Below are positions 1 through 9,271 of a stretch of DNA of 64,000 bases, in pieces (position 1 is the stretch's first letter; every line of letters starts with the position of its first letter). The DNA lies in NCBI RefSeq assembly GCF_000981765.1, contig NZ_CP010975.1, positions 1,612,001 to 1,676,000 of the forward strand. The letters are read 5' to 3'. A program made the position numbers and the translations under genes. The notes under the pieces were generated by a model that had not been told where the DNA came from, made no database searches, and saw only the letters and a program-made list of their open reading frames with translations. Source of the DNA: Kangiella geojedonensis. GTDB taxonomy: Bacteria; Pseudomonadota; Gammaproteobacteria; Enterobacterales; Kangiellaceae.

Positions 1-335
1 GGAATCGCTGCAACTTGTGAAGCCATCGCACTGGTTTCATCTAACCGTAGCTGAACACCAACGTCTTCACCCTTCAACAACACTTTCTGCTCGCCATCAA
101 CTTGTGGCTCAAACACCACATCAAGTGCTAATGCGGCCTTGGAGACTGCGTCAACATCCGTGATATCAATATTATTCTTTATCACTGATAAGGCGGTTAA
201 GCGATACAGCGCTCCACTATCGAGTAAGTGGTAACCGAGTTTGGTTGCCACAATTTGGCTAATGGTTCCTTTACCGGAACCACTAGGACCATCGACAGTG
301 ATGACCGGTGCACTGACTATAGTATCGTTACTCAT
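1..335 (-). CDS. cmk: Cytidylate kinase, N-terminal part (cut by left edge)
   Basis: Phosphorylates CMP and dCMP with ATP in the cytoplasm for nucleotide recycling. Read leftward from an ATG at 335-333, the translation begins MSNDTIVSAPVITVDGPSG and continues with the P-loop GPSGSGKGT at about residues 17-25, then the LLDSGALYRL segment typical of Cmk nucleotide binding. About 111 residues are inside the window; the rest lies beyond the left edge. The start is only 6 bases after the hisC stop, so the two are probably one transcript. In related genomes rpsA usually follows cmk. The usual aroA between hisC and cmk is absent here. Confidence 0.95.
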   Translation of the reverse strand, partial: MSNDTIVSAPVITVDGPSGSGKGTISQIVATKLGYHLLDSGALYRLTALSVIKNNIDITDVDAVSKAALALDVVFEPQVDGEQKVLLKGEDVGVQLRLDETSAMASQVAAI

Positions 336-341
336 GCCAGC

Positions 342-1442
342 CTACTTCGTCATCTCACGTAAGACGCGAATAAACTTAGCATTTTCTTCCTCTAAGCCGA
401 TACTGACGCGTAAATGATTGGGCATCTCATAGTTAGCCACAGGACGAACAATGACGCCCTGCTCCAACATGTGCTGGTAAATTGGGCCAGCTGGCTTGCC
501 CATATCCACAGTAATAAAGTTTGTTACTGATGGAATATAGTCATAGCTAAGCTCTTTAAAGACCGCTTCGAGTTGCTCCATGCCAGCTTTATTAACCTCT
601 AAAGCACGCTGAAGATACTCGCGGTCATCCAATACTGCTTCTGCCGCGGCCAAAGCTAAAGAGTTCATATTGAACGGTTGGCGTGGGCGATTAATCAAAC
701 CAGTAATTTCTTCATTCGCGACCGCATAACCGGCGCGAACACCTGCTAAACCATAAGCCTTTGAGAAAGTCCGAGTGACGATTAAGTTTGGATAATCTTT
801 GATCCAAGGAATCGTTTGTGGATAGTCTTTATCTTCAACGTACTCATAATAGGCTTCGTCCAAGATAACCAAAACGTCTTCAGGCACTTTGTCCATAAAA
901 GCTTTCAGCTCGTCAGACTTAACCCACGTTCCCGTTGGGTTGTTCGGATTCGCGATAAATATCATGCGCGTATTCGGTGTAATTGCCTCAGCCGTTGCCT
1001 CTAAATCATGTCCCCAGTCTTTCGCTGGAATTACAACTTTCTTAGCACCGATGGCCTGCGTGACAATCGGGTAAACCACGAAAGCGTGTTGTGAAAAGAT
1101 CACTTCATGCTCAGGCGCCACAAATACGCGTGCGATAAGCTCTAAAACGTCGTTAGAACCATTACCCAGCGTGATTTGGTTTATATCAACACCAACACGT
1201 TCAGCGATTTTAGCCTTAAGATAATAGCCGTTAGCGTCAGGATAGCGCGCTAATTCAGAAAACTTCTTTTCCATTGCAGCTTGTGCTTTCGGGCTAATAC
1301 CGATTGGATTTTCATTACTCGCCAACTTCACAATGTTGGTAATCCCTAGCTCTCTTTCTAGCTCAGAAATAGGTTTACCTGGTTGGTATGGATGCAGCTC
1401 TTGCACCCCAGGATTCGCTAACTGTATAAAATCACAACTCAT
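342..1442 (-). CDS. hisC: Histidinol-phosphate/aromatic aminotransferase (HisC2 type)
   Basis: A 366-residue fold-type I PLP aminotransferase, full length for HisC. The ASNENP segment near residue 41, the NPNNPTG loop at 165-171, the DEAYYEY segment near 195 and the Schiff-base lysine K228 in TFSKAYGLAG are all present. A second HisC domain is carried by the his operon at 38517-40232. By its position between serC and cmk this copy corresponds to Pseudomonas HisC2, and may mainly transaminate phenylpyruvate, 4-hydroxyphenylpyruvate or arogenate precursors as well as imidazole-acetol phosphate. That specificity is inferred from context. It is separated from serC by an oppositely oriented diguanylate cyclase gene, so it needs its own promoter in 1443-1748. 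Confidence 0.9.
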   Translation of the reverse strand: MSCDFIQLANPGVQELHPYQPGKPISELERELGITNIVKLASNENPIGISPKAQAAMEKKFSELARYPDANGYYLKAKIAERVGVDINQITLGNGSNDVLELIARVFVAPEHEVIFSQHAFVVYPIVTQAIGAKKVVIPAKDWGHDLEATAEAITPNTRMIFIANPNNPTGTWVKSDELKAFMDKVPEDVLVILDEAYYEYVEDKDYPQTIPWIKDYPNLIVTRTFSKAYGLAGVRAGYAVANEEITGLINRPRQPFNMNSLALAAAEAVLDDREYLQRALEVNKAGMEQLEAVFKELSYDYIPSVTNFITVDMGKPAGPIYQHMLEQGVIVRPVANYEMPNHLRVSIGLEEENAKFIRVLREMTK

Positions 1443-1748
1443 AACAGACTCCGTCTTTATTCTCTAGCCCAGTGTTTCTAGAAATAGAAAGTAAACTGTA
1501 GCCAAATAAATTTTGCGCACATTATCCAAGAAACCGTACAAACTTTCACCCCATATCTCTATAAATCGTCATTATCAATTTCTATTACTCAACGGCTATT
1601 TACGTCTCAGATACCTCAATCAGGCGTAATGCCTGATGAATAGTGCATCAAAAGCAATCGCGAAGATTTTGTGAGCTTTGTCACATAAACTTCCCTTCCA
1701 CCTTAAAAGAGCATAAAGTGATGCATATTTGCTTTAGCAACAATATTT
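1443..1748. other. Divergent intergenic region with inverted repeat
   Basis: This 306-base gap between the divergent hisC2 and diguanylate cyclase genes must hold promoters for both. A perfect 6-bp inverted repeat with a 5-base loop (tcaggc/gcctga) lies at 1620-1636. It has no T-tract, so it is more likely an operator or a small RNA hairpin than a terminator. I could not assign convincing -35/-10 pairs, and saw no RNA gene here. Confidence 0.35.
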
Positions 1749-2492
1749 ATGCGAAAAGTCATCTATAAAATAGGTAGGATAAGAATAGTCGTTCTTATCT
1801 CTGTAATCGCAGTGTTACTGGCTGTAGGGCTCAACTACATTTTACAACAATTTCAAGAGGTTACATTTAGTTACAGCTCATTTCTCAGAGCAGCAGTAAT
1901 TCCTATTATTGTCGCCCCCCTCTTGTCTTGGTATTTAATCGGCTTATTTTTACGGGTCATAGAATTAGAGGAGACAATGTCCGAATGGGCCCTATTTGAT
2001 CAGTTGACAGGCTTACTTAACCGGAGAGCATTCCTACACCGCGCAGAACAAGAGTACCGCTCTGCAAAACGCTACGAGACGACTTTTGGAGTTGTGGTAC
2101 TGGACTTGGATTATTTTAAGAATATTAATGATCAGCATGGCCATATGGCCGGAGATGCGATTCTAAAAGACTTTGGTGACTTGGTATTAGAGCAGATTAG
2201 ACAAAGCGACATTTCAGGGCGAATTGGTGGCGAAGAGTTTGCTTTCATTTTACCAAACACTACCCTTGCTCAGTCGCAGGTATTTGCCGAGAAGTTACTG
2301 CAAGCGGTGGCTGATAGACAGGTGATGATCGATGGTCAAACAATAAACTACACTGCAAGCATCGGGATTACCGTATCCTTTCCAGAAAATGACTTTAAGA
2401 TTCACAACCTTATTCACCACGCTGACCAGGCTTTATATAAAGCCAAGTCAGCTGGTCGAAACTGCTATAAAGTGGCTGAAAACCTACTTTAA
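1749..2492 (+). CDS. Membrane diguanylate cyclase (GGDEF domain)
   Basis: A 247-residue protein predicted to make cyclic di-GMP from two GTP. Two hydrophobic segments at about residues 14-31 and 47-70 suggest membrane anchoring with a very short external loop and no separate sensor domain. The GGDEF domain (about 80-245) has DLDYFKNINDQHGH at 119-132 and an intact GGEEF active site at 160-164. An RxxD inhibitory site (RQSD, 151-154) sits five residues before it, so the enzyme is probably active and subject to product inhibition. The gene is on the plus strand between serC and hisC2, which are usually adjacent or separated only by pheA, and overlaps the serC end by 9 bases tail to tail. It looks like an insertion into a conserved block. 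Confidence 0.9.
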   Translation: MRKVIYKIGRIRIVVLISVIAVLLAVGLNYILQQFQEVTFSYSSFLRAAVIPIIVAPLLSWYLIGLFLRVIELEETMSEWALFDQLTGLLNRRAFLHRAEQEYRSAKRYETTFGVVVLDLDYFKNINDQHGHMAGDAILKDFGDLVLEQIRQSDISGRIGGEEFAFILPNTTLAQSQVFAEKLLQAVADRQVMIDGQTINYTASIGITVSFPENDFKIHNLIHHADQALYKAKSAGRNCYKVAENLL

Positions 2493-3575
2493 TCGTTGCT
2501 CAAACTGATCCATAAACCGAATCAAGGTTTCGACACCTTCAATGGACATGGCGTTATAAATACTCGCTCGCAAGCCACCAAAGGTTTTGTGGCCCTTGAG
2601 TGCAATCAGGTGGTTTTCTCGAGCTTCGTGTAAGAACCGTTCTTCATGCTTTCGATCCTTCATTTGAATCGCCACATTCATAAAAGAACGAGAGCCTTTA
2701 GCAACAGGAGAATGATAGAAGTTAGATTGGTCTACGTAATCATAAAGCATGTGAGCCTTCTTTAGATTACGTTGATACATTTCTTCAATACCACCCTGTT
2801 CTAATAGCCACTCAAACACCAACCCTGCAAAATAAATACCAAAACTAGGCGGTGTATTCGGCATAGACCCTTTGCTCGATACATGTGGGTATTGGAATAA
2901 ACTCGGCACGCGTTCCGTCTGGAAGGACTCAAACAAATCTTCTCGAACAATGACCACGGTCATGCCCGACGGTCCGATATTCTTTTGTGCACCTGCGTAT
3001 ATTAGTGCGTACTTCTCAATATCAATTGGACGCGACAAAATATCAGAACACATGTCACTGACCAACTTACCGGAAAAGCTCTGAGGATCGTCTTGGAATT
3101 GAACGCCAACAATGGTTTCGTTTGAAGTGAAATGCAGGTATTTACCTTTTTCATCAAGCGACCATTCATTTTCAGGCACTAACTCCAGCAAACCGTCGGA
3201 GTTAGTACGGATTCCCTGCTGAATGTGCATATCACCGAAACGACTCGCTTCTTTGATACACATCTTCGACCAATGATCCATTTCAAGGTAGTTTGCCGTT
3301 TCACCCGGCGCCAAGAAGTTCATAGGCACCATAGCGAACTGATGAGATGCACTACCGTGCATAAACAGTACTTTATAATTTTTAGGAATATTCAGAAGTT
3401 TGCGTAAATCGTCTTCTGTTTTATCCAGAATAGTCTGAAAATCAGGAGTGCGGTGGCCCAATTCCATCACTGAGCAACCATATCCATTCCAGTTAAGCAG
3501 TTCTTTTTGCGCGCGCTCTAATACTTCTGTCGGTATCGCAGCAGGCCCGGCACTAAAGTTAAATGCGCGAGTCAT
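2484..3575 (-). CDS. serC: Phosphoserine aminotransferase
   Basis: Converts 3-phosphohydroxypyruvate to phosphoserine (serine synthesis) and acts in pyridoxal phosphate synthesis. I chose the internal ATG giving MTRAFNFSAGPAAIP, 363 residues, because this matches the SerC N-terminus. An AGGATGGGA stretch also lies upstream at usable spacing, whereas the ATG four codons earlier has a purine run directly against it. The PLP lysine is in AGAQKNIGPSG (K198 from this start). The phosphate-binding GSASHQF near residue 75 corresponds to the family's GGAS/T segment. The gene follows gyrA by about 80 bases in the same direction, a common gammaproteobacterial order. Confidence 0.93.
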   Translation of the reverse strand: MTRAFNFSAGPAAIPTEVLERAQKELLNWNGYGCSVMELGHRTPDFQTILDKTEDDLRKLLNIPKNYKVLFMHGSASHQFAMVPMNFLAPGETANYLEMDHWSKMCIKEASRFGDMHIQQGIRTNSDGLLELVPENEWSLDEKGKYLHFTSNETIVGVQFQDDPQSFSGKLVSDMCSDILSRPIDIEKYALIYAGAQKNIGPSGMTVVIVREDLFESFQTERVPSLFQYPHVSSKGSMPNTPPSFGIYFAGLVFEWLLEQGGIEEMYQRNLKKAHMLYDYVDQSNFYHSPVAKGSRSFMNVAIQMKDRKHEERFLHEARENHLIALKGHKTFGGLRASIYNAMSIEGVETLIRFMDQFEQRLK

Positions 3576-3623
3576 GTCTAATCCCATCCTAATAACCTAA
3601 TACTCGTCGTGGATATGACCAAA

Positions 3624-3642
3624 GGCTAACGAATTGTTAGCC
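3624..3642 (-). terminator. Hairpin after gyrA, weak terminator candidate
   Basis: A perfect 7-bp inverted repeat (ggctaac/gttagcc, 5-base loop) lies 14 bases past the gyrA stop. On the minus strand it is followed only by a short TTT run, so termination is likely partial. It may attenuate gyrA readthrough into serC or stabilise the gyrA 3' end. Confidence 0.4.
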
Positions 3643-3656
3643 CGAGGTCTAATAGC

Positions 3657-6278
3657 TTAATCGTCTATTGAGTTATCTTTATCTTCTGAGTCCGAGGCAG
3701 TCTCTTCCACGCCATCTTCGACACCGTCTTCCAACTCATCATCGTCAACATCTAGCTCGACAATACGCTGCAAGCCTACAAGGGTTTCATTATCATCCAA
3801 CCGAATCAAACGTACACCTTGCGTGTTACGACCCATGATGCGGATGTCATCAACACCAGTACGGATAAGGGTTCCGCCTTTACTAATAAGCATCACTTCA
3901 TCGCCTTCAATCACTGGTACCGCTGACACAACCTGACCGTTACGCTCGCTCATTTGAATTGAGATAACACCTTGGCCACCACGTCCGCGCAATGGGTGAT
4001 CTTCCACAGAAGTACGTTTACCGTAACCATTCTCAGTAGCAGTCAGGATCGAGCAATCTTCTTCCGCCACAAGCATTTGGATTACTTTCGCGTTATCTGG
4101 AAGTTTCATACCACGAACACCACGTGCAGTACGTCCCATCGCTCTCACCGCGTCTTCACCGAAGCGAATGACTTTACCCGCATCACTGAACAACATGATT
4201 TCGTCTTCGCCTGCGGTTTCAGCAACACCGATCAACTCATCATCATCAGCAATAGTCAGTGCGATAATACCGTTAGCTCGAGGACGTGAGAACTGCTCTA
4301 GAGAGGTTTTCTTCACAGTACCGTTGGCGGTTGCCATAAAGACAAAACGATCTTCTGAGAACTCACGAATCGGAAGAATAGCACTGATTTTTTCATCTTT
4401 TTCCAAAGGCAAGACGTTAACGATCGGTTTACCACGTGAGCCACGGCCTGCATTCGGTAATTCAAACACTTTTAACCAATAAACTTTGCCTCGAGATGAG
4501 AAGCATAGAATCATATCGTGAGTCGAAGCCACCAATAAACGATCAATGAAATCTTCGTCTTTCATCTTGGTTGCAGACTTACCACGACCACCACGACGTT
4601 GCGCTTTGTAATCTGACAGAGACTGGTACTTCACATAGCCTTCGTGAGACAGTGTAACAACCACGTCTTCTTCGGTGATTAAGTCAGCAATGGTTAAATC
4701 AAGTTTGCTTTCTAAAATCTCTGAACGGCGCTCATCACCAAAGTTTTCTTTGACCTCTTCAAGCTCTTCACGAATCACTTCTAGCAAACGTTCTTTGCTC
4801 ATCAAAATATGTAGTAGTTCTTCGATAAGGCCAAGCAGGTCTTTGTATTCACTGATAATTTTATCGTGCTCAAGACCAGTAAGCTTATGTAGTCGCAGTT
4901 CAAGAATCGCTTTGGCTTGTTCTTCTGATAGCTTGTAATAACCATCATGGAAACCAAATTCAGCCGCTAGATGCTCTGGACGACAGGCTTCGGTACCTGC
5001 ACGAGCCAACATATCAGCAACTTGACCAGGAGCCCACTGACGGTCCATTAATTGTTCTTTTGCTTCTTTTGGCGTTGGAGACTGTTTGATCAGTTCGATC
5101 ACTTCATCAATATTCGCCAAAGCAATGGCTAAGCCTTCTAACACATGAGCTTTTTCACGCGCTTTTCGCAAGTCATAAATAGTACGTCGCGTAACCACTT
5201 CACGGCGGTGGGTCACGAAAGCATCTAATGCATCTTTAAGGTTGAATAGACGTGGCTGGCCATTGTCTAGTGCAACCATGTTAATGCCAAACACGTTCTG
5301 CATTTGAGACTGTGCATAGAGGTTATTCAGTACCACTTCCGGCACTTCACCTTTACGCAGCTCAATCACCATACGCATACCGTCTTTATCAGACTCGTCA
5401 CGCAGACCTGTAATGCCTTCGATCTTCTTGTCTTTAACCAGCTCAGCAATCTTCTCAATCAATCGAGCTTTGTTCACCTGGTACGGTAACTCGGTGACAA
5501 CAATAGAGTCTTTACCATTTTTCTCATCAGTCTCAATATGACTACGAGCACGCAAATAAATTTTGCCTCGGCCAGTATGATAAGCATCCACAATCCCCGC
5601 ACGACCGTTAATGATCGCTGCGGTTGGGAAGTCAGGGCCTGTCACATACTCCATCAATTCTGGAATGGTAATATCAGGGTTATCAATTAACGCCAAACAG
5701 CCATCAATCACTTCGTTTAAGTTGTGAGGCGGGATATTGGTCGCCATACCAACAGCGATACCAGAAGAGCCGTTAACTAAAAGATTAGGAATTCGAGTTG
5801 GTAGGACGATAGGCTCAGACTCAGACCCATCGTAGTTGTCCTCAAAGTCTACCGTTTCTTTATCCAGATCGGCTAACAGCTGATGAGCCAACTTCATCAT
5901 ACGGACTTCCGTATAACGCATTGCAGCAGCTGAATCACCGTCAATCGAACCGAAGTTACCCTGGCCATCGACCAACATGTAGCGCAAAGAGAACGGTTGT
6001 GCCATACGAACAATAGTGTCGTAAACAGCAGAATCACCGTGAGGGTGGTATTTACCAATCACATCACCAACCACACGCGCAGATTTTTTATAAGGCTTAT
6101 TAAAATCGTTACCCAGCACATTCATGGCGTAAAGTACGCGTCGATGTACAGGTTTTAATCCATCCCTAACGTCTGGGAGTGCACGACCAACGATGACGCT
6201 CATGGCGTAGTCCAAATAGGACGTTTTCAACTCATCTTCAATATTGACCGGCAGGATCTCTTTGGCAAGTTCACCCAT
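3657..6278 (-). CDS. gyrA: DNA gyrase subunit A
   Basis: The 873-residue breakage-reunion subunit of gyrase, which introduces negative supercoils together with GyrB. The catalytic tyrosine is Y122 in [11 protein letters not shown]. The quinolone-resistance region carries the sensitive-type residues S83 and D87 ([17 protein letters not shown], 78-94), with numbering matching E. coli. The GyrA-box QRRGGRG needed for DNA wrapping is present ahead of the C-terminal beta-propeller. The C-terminal tail is strongly acidic (about the last 35 residues), as in other gammaproteobacterial GyrA where the tail tunes supercoiling. The gene diverges from mtaD across a 229-base gap. Confidence 0.98.
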   Translation of the reverse strand: MGELAKEILPVNIEDELKTSYLDYAMSVIVGRALPDVRDGLKPVHRRVLYAMNVLGNDFNKPYKKSARVVGDVIGKYHPHGDSAVYDTIVRMAQPFSLRYMLVDGQGNFGSIDGDSAAAMRYTEVRMMKLAHQLLADLDKETVDFEDNYDGSESEPIVLPTRIPNLLVNGSSGIAVGMATNIPPHNLNEVIDGCLALIDNPDITIPELMEYVTGPDFPTAAIINGRAGIVDAYHTGRGKIYLRARSHIETDEKNGKDSIVVTELPYQVNKARLIEKIAELVKDKKIEGITGLRDESDKDGMRMVIELRKGEVPEVVLNNLYAQSQMQNVFGINMVALDNGQPRLFNLKDALDAFVTHRREVVTRRTIYDLRKAREKAHVLEGLAIALANIDEVIELIKQSPTPKEAKEQLMDRQWAPGQVADMLARAGTEACRPEHLAAEFGFHDGYYKLSEEQAKAILELRLHKLTGLEHDKIISEYKDLLGLIEELLHILMSKERLLEVIREELEEVKENFGDERRSEILESKLDLTIADLITEEDVVVTLSHEGYVKYQSLSDYKAQRRGGRGKSATKMKDEDFIDRLLVASTHDMILCFSSRGKVYWLKVFELPNAGRGSRGKPIVNVLPLEKDEKISAILPIREFSEDRFVFMATANGTVKKTSLEQFSRPRANGIIALTIADDDELIGVAETAGEDEIMLFSDAGKVIRFGEDAVRAMGRTARGVRGMKLPDNAKVIQMLVAEEDCSILTATENGYGKRTSVEDHPLRGRGGQGVISIQMSERNGQVVSAVPVIEGDEVMLISKGGTLIRTGVDDIRIMGRNTQGVRLIRLDDNETLVGLQRIVELDVDDDELEDGVEDGVEETASDSEDKDNSIDD

Positions 6279-6461
6279 TCTGAAAAACCCTTTAAATTCT
6301 GATAGTTATAGTTAGAAAGTCAAAGACATTATGCTTCGATTTAAGCAGATAATTCTAACACAGGCCTCTATTTATCGCTAATTTTTATGTGCCTATCCGT
6401 ATGTTTTTTGTACGATTTATCAATATATTTTAGATTGGTTAGGAATTAAACTTTTGTTGGG

Positions 6462-6467
6462 TATAAT
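6462..6467 (+). promoter_or_regulatory. -10 element of mtaD promoter
   Basis: A perfect TATAAT lies 40 bases before the mtaD start. No good -35 sits at 17 bases (TTAGGA is a poor match), so the promoter would be weak or activator dependent. The RNA would have a leader of about 34 bases ending in the ribosome binding site GAGGGAG. Confidence 0.45.
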
Positions 6468-6507
6468 AACCGCAGTAACTCATTGATTATCAGTAAGTGA
6501 GGGAGCT

Positions 6508-7863
6508 TTGAACCAAAGCACCGAACAAGCATCATTAAGCCATGTCGAGCAAATCATCAGTCCTGAGTGGGTCATTCCCGTCAGTCAAAATGGCAAGCGA
6601 CAATTAACGCCTTTCCATAACTATTCGGTAGCGATCCATAAACACAAGATAGTCGCCATAAAGCCGACCAAGGACTTGTTGGAAGATTATTCAACAGACA
6701 ATCACCTCCTACTACCAGGCCAGGCTCTCCTTCCGGGTTTTATTAATTGCCATACTCATGCCGCTATGAGTTTGTTTAAAGGTCTGTCTGATGATTTGCC
6801 ATTGATGATGTGGCTGGAAAACCATATCTGGCCAGCAGAGAAAAAGTGGGTTGATGATAAATTCTGTGAGGACGGCGTAACCTTGGCAATCGCTGAAATG
6901 TTGCTGTCTGGCACTACCTGTTTCAACGATATGTATTTTCAGCCTAATATGACTGCTAGAGCTGCGCAAAACATCGGTATGCGGGCCATGGTCGGGATGC
7001 TAGTCTTTGACTTCCCTTCGGTTTGGGGATCCGGCTGGGAAGCTTATGTAAAAAAAGGCTTAAGTTTGCGAGATGATTATAAGCACAGCGATTTATTAAG
7101 TTTCGCCTTCGCCCCTCACGCGCCCTACACTGTATCGGATGAACCCCTGAGCAAAATTGCCACCTTGAGCAACGAACTGTCGATTCCGGTTCATATGCAT
7201 ATCCATGAAACTGCTCACGAGATCAAAGAAAGCTTATCCCAGTACGGCAAGAGACCATTAAAGCGCTTGCAAGAGCTGGGGTTGGTCAACCCAAACCTTA
7301 TTGCCGTTCACATGACACAGTTGCAGCGCAACGAAATCGAAACAGTCGCGAGTCATGGCGTTTCTGTTGTGCACTGCCCGCAGTCCAATATGAAATTAGC
7401 CAGCGGTATCAGCCCAGTCCAAGACTTACTTACCGCTGAGGTGAATGTTGCATTAGGCACCGATGGTAACGCCAGTAATAATGATTTGAACATGTTCTCA
7501 GAAATGAAAACCGCTTCATTACTGAGTAAAGTCTACACAGGATCTGCTCAGGCTTGTTCCGCGAAAGATATTTTGTATGCAGCAACTATGGGCGGCGCCA
7601 AAGCGCTTGGTCTAGACGATACTTGCGGCTCTATCGAAGTCGGTAAAGCTGCTGACTTAACCACAATCAACTTAGATACCCTGCAAGCACAGCCCATGTA
7701 TGATCCCGTATCACAAATCGTTTATACTGCGGGGCGTGAACAAGTCAGTCATGTTTGGGTTAACGGCAAGCTTCAGGTCGCAGATGGTAAGCTGACGCAA
7801 CTTGACGAAACTAAGCTGATTCAAATGGCCAAAACTTGGCGCAATAAAATAGAACATTCATAG
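6508..7863 (+). CDS. mtaD: 5'-methylthioadenosine / S-adenosylhomocysteine deaminase
   Basis: A 451-residue TRZ/ATZ-type amidohydrolase. Metal ligands are visible as HTH in [10 protein letters not shown], a later H in MHIHETAHE, and the catalytic D in GTDGNASNN. By family and by its place before ubiG it corresponds to Pseudomonas MtaD, which deaminates methylthioadenosine to methylthioinosine in the methylthio salvage route. It may also act on S-adenosylhomocysteine. The start is TTG, chosen because GAGGGAG lies just upstream and no ATG sits nearby in frame. It is followed by ubiG after 10 bases and mupP after a further 3, so the three form one operon. Confidence 0.85.
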   Translation: MNQSTEQASLSHVEQIISPEWVIPVSQNGKRQLTPFHNYSVAIHKHKIVAIKPTKDLLEDYSTDNHLLLPGQALLPGFINCHTHAAMSLFKGLSDDLPLMMWLENHIWPAEKKWVDDKFCEDGVTLAIAEMLLSGTTCFNDMYFQPNMTARAAQNIGMRAMVGMLVFDFPSVWGSGWEAYVKKGLSLRDDYKHSDLLSFAFAPHAPYTVSDEPLSKIATLSNELSIPVHMHIHETAHEIKESLSQYGKRPLKRLQELGLVNPNLIAVHMTQLQRNEIETVASHGVSVVHCPQSNMKLASGISPVQDLLTAEVNVALGTDGNASNNDLNMFSEMKTASLLSKVYTGSAQACSAKDILYAATMGGAKALGLDDTCGSIEVGKAADLTTINLDTLQAQPMYDPVSQIVYTAGREQVSHVWVNGKLQVADGKLTQLDETKLIQMAKTWRNKIEHS

Positions 7864-7873
7864 GTCAAACTTT

Positions 7874-8605
7874 ATGTCACAAACAGAGCAAAATGACGCC
7901 CCTAAAGCCAACGTTGATCCGCATGAAATTAACAAATTTGAGCAGATGGCTTCACGTTGGTGGGATAAGGATGGCGACTTTAAACCGCTGCATGATATCA
8001 ACCCACTTCGCCTGAAGTTCATCATGGACCGCGTCGGAAACTTGCATGGCAAAAAAGTCTTGGATGTTGGCTGTGGTGGTGGCATTTTAAGCGAGGCTAT
8101 GGCCAAAGAAGGCGCCATTGTCACGGGCATAGATATGGGCGAGATGCCTTTACAAGTTGCAAAATTACATAAGCTTGAGTCCGGCGTTGATGTTGAATAC
8201 TTGCAAACTACCGCTGAAGACTTTGCTGAAAAACATGCTGGCGAATTTGACCTAGTGACTTGCTTAGAAATGTTGGAGCATGTTCCTGAGCCAAGCTCCA
8301 TCATTCAAGCGTGTCGACAGCTCGTTAAGCCAAGTGGTGATGTATTCTTTTCCACCATCAATCGCAACCCCAAAAGCTTTATGTTTGCAATTGTCGGTGC
8401 AGAATATTTATTGCAGATGCTACCGAAAGGTACTCATGACTTTAAAAAGTTTATCCGTCCTTCTGAGCTAGAGGCTTGGAGTCGTCCTAATGGACTGGAA
8501 TTTAAGAGCATCGAAGGCATGCATTATAACCCCTTGACTAAAAAATACTGGATGAGTGACAACGTCGATGTAAACTACATCGTTCACACTCAGCCTAACC
8601 GTTAA
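7874..8605 (+). CDS. ubiG: Ubiquinone biosynthesis O-methyltransferase
   Basis: A 243-residue class I SAM methyltransferase that performs both O-methylations of ubiquinone synthesis. The SAM motif [16 protein letters not shown] lies at about residues 60-75, preceded by the UbiG-typical [12 protein letters not shown]. The [11 protein letters not shown] motif and the C-terminal NPLTKKYW are also diagnostic. It is second in the mtaD-ubiG-mupP operon. Confidence 0.95.
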   Translation: MSQTEQNDAPKANVDPHEINKFEQMASRWWDKDGDFKPLHDINPLRLKFIMDRVGNLHGKKVLDVGCGGGILSEAMAKEGAIVTGIDMGEMPLQVAKLHKLESGVDVEYLQTTAEDFAEKHAGEFDLVTCLEMLEHVPEPSSIIQACRQLVKPSGDVFFSTINRNPKSFMFAIVGAEYLLQMLPKGTHDFKKFIRPSELEAWSRPNGLEFKSIEGMHYNPLTKKYWMSDNVDVNYIVHTQPNR

Positions 8606-8608
8606 ACC

Positions 8609-9271
8609 ATGAAACCGGTCATAAAAGGAATCTTATTCGATCTTGATGGCACCTTACTGGATACTGCTCCAGATATGGCTCTGGCATTAAATATTCAACG
8701 AGAGTTGCATGACTTAGCGCCTTTGCCCTACTCTGAAATACGCCCTTACGTCTCACATGGCGCTGTTGCAATGCTTCGAATTGGCTTCGGGATTGGTATT
8801 AGCGACGCTAACTTTAATGCCATGCGCGAACAATACCTTCACATCTATAGTGAAAACATCGCAGTTAAGACTGACTTATTTGATGGATTAGGTGAGTTTC
8901 TTAAGGAACTCGAACGTATAGGCATAAAGTGGGGCGTTGTGACCAATAAACCTGAATTTTTAACCATCCCTTTGTTAACTGCACTAAACTTAAATAAGCG
9001 CTCTTCAACGGTTATCAGCGGTGACACTATTGAACCAAGAAAGCCTAACCCAGCACCTCTTTTTGCGGCTTGTAAGCAAGCAGCCCTTATACCTTCACAA
9101 TGTATTTATGTAGGAGACGCTGAAAGGGACATCGCTGCTGGTCGAGCTGCGGGCATGAGAACCGTTCTCGCCCAATGGGGTTATATAACCCCCGAAGATA
9201 ATACTGATTGTTGGGAAGCAGATATAACCTTGGAGCAGCCTGATGAGCTATATTCCTTACTCAGTCACTAA
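8609..9271 (+). CDS. mupP: HAD phosphatase, probable MurNAc-6-phosphate phosphatase MupP
   Basis: A 220-residue subfamily IA HAD hydrolase. Motif I is FDLDGTLLDT (residues 10-19) with the nucleophile aspartate, motif II is VVTNKP, and motifs III/IV are KPNPAPLF and YVGDAERD. Sequence alone would also fit phosphoglycolate phosphatase (Gph). Directly after ubiG, however, is the position of Pseudomonas MupP, which removes the 6-phosphate from N-acetylmuramic acid in the anabolic cell-wall recycling pathway with AnmK, AmgK and MurU. None of those partners is in the window, so the assignment rests on synteny. The 3' end overlaps the convergent GGDEF/EAL gene by 11 bases. Confidence 0.65.
   Translation: MKPVIKGILFDLDGTLLDTAPDMALALNIQRELHDLAPLPYSEIRPYVSHGAVAMLRIGFGIGISDANFNAMREQYLHIYSENIAVKTDLFDGLGEFLKELERIGIKWGVVTNKPEFLTIPLLTALNLNKRSSTVISGDTIEPRKPNPAPLFAACKQAALIPSQCIYVGDAERDIAAGRAAGMRTVLAQWGYITPEDNTDCWEADITLEQPDELYSLLSH

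Noticed and set aside
7858-8304. 148-codon minus-strand open frame inside ubiG
   Set aside because: It is antisense to well-supported ubiG sequence; composition and lack of motifs mark it as a shadow frame.
8609-9271. Naming the HAD gene gph (phosphoglycolate phosphatase)
   Set aside because: Sequence motifs do not separate Gph from MupP, but the position directly after ubiG is that of MupP, so mupP was preferred with reduced confidence.
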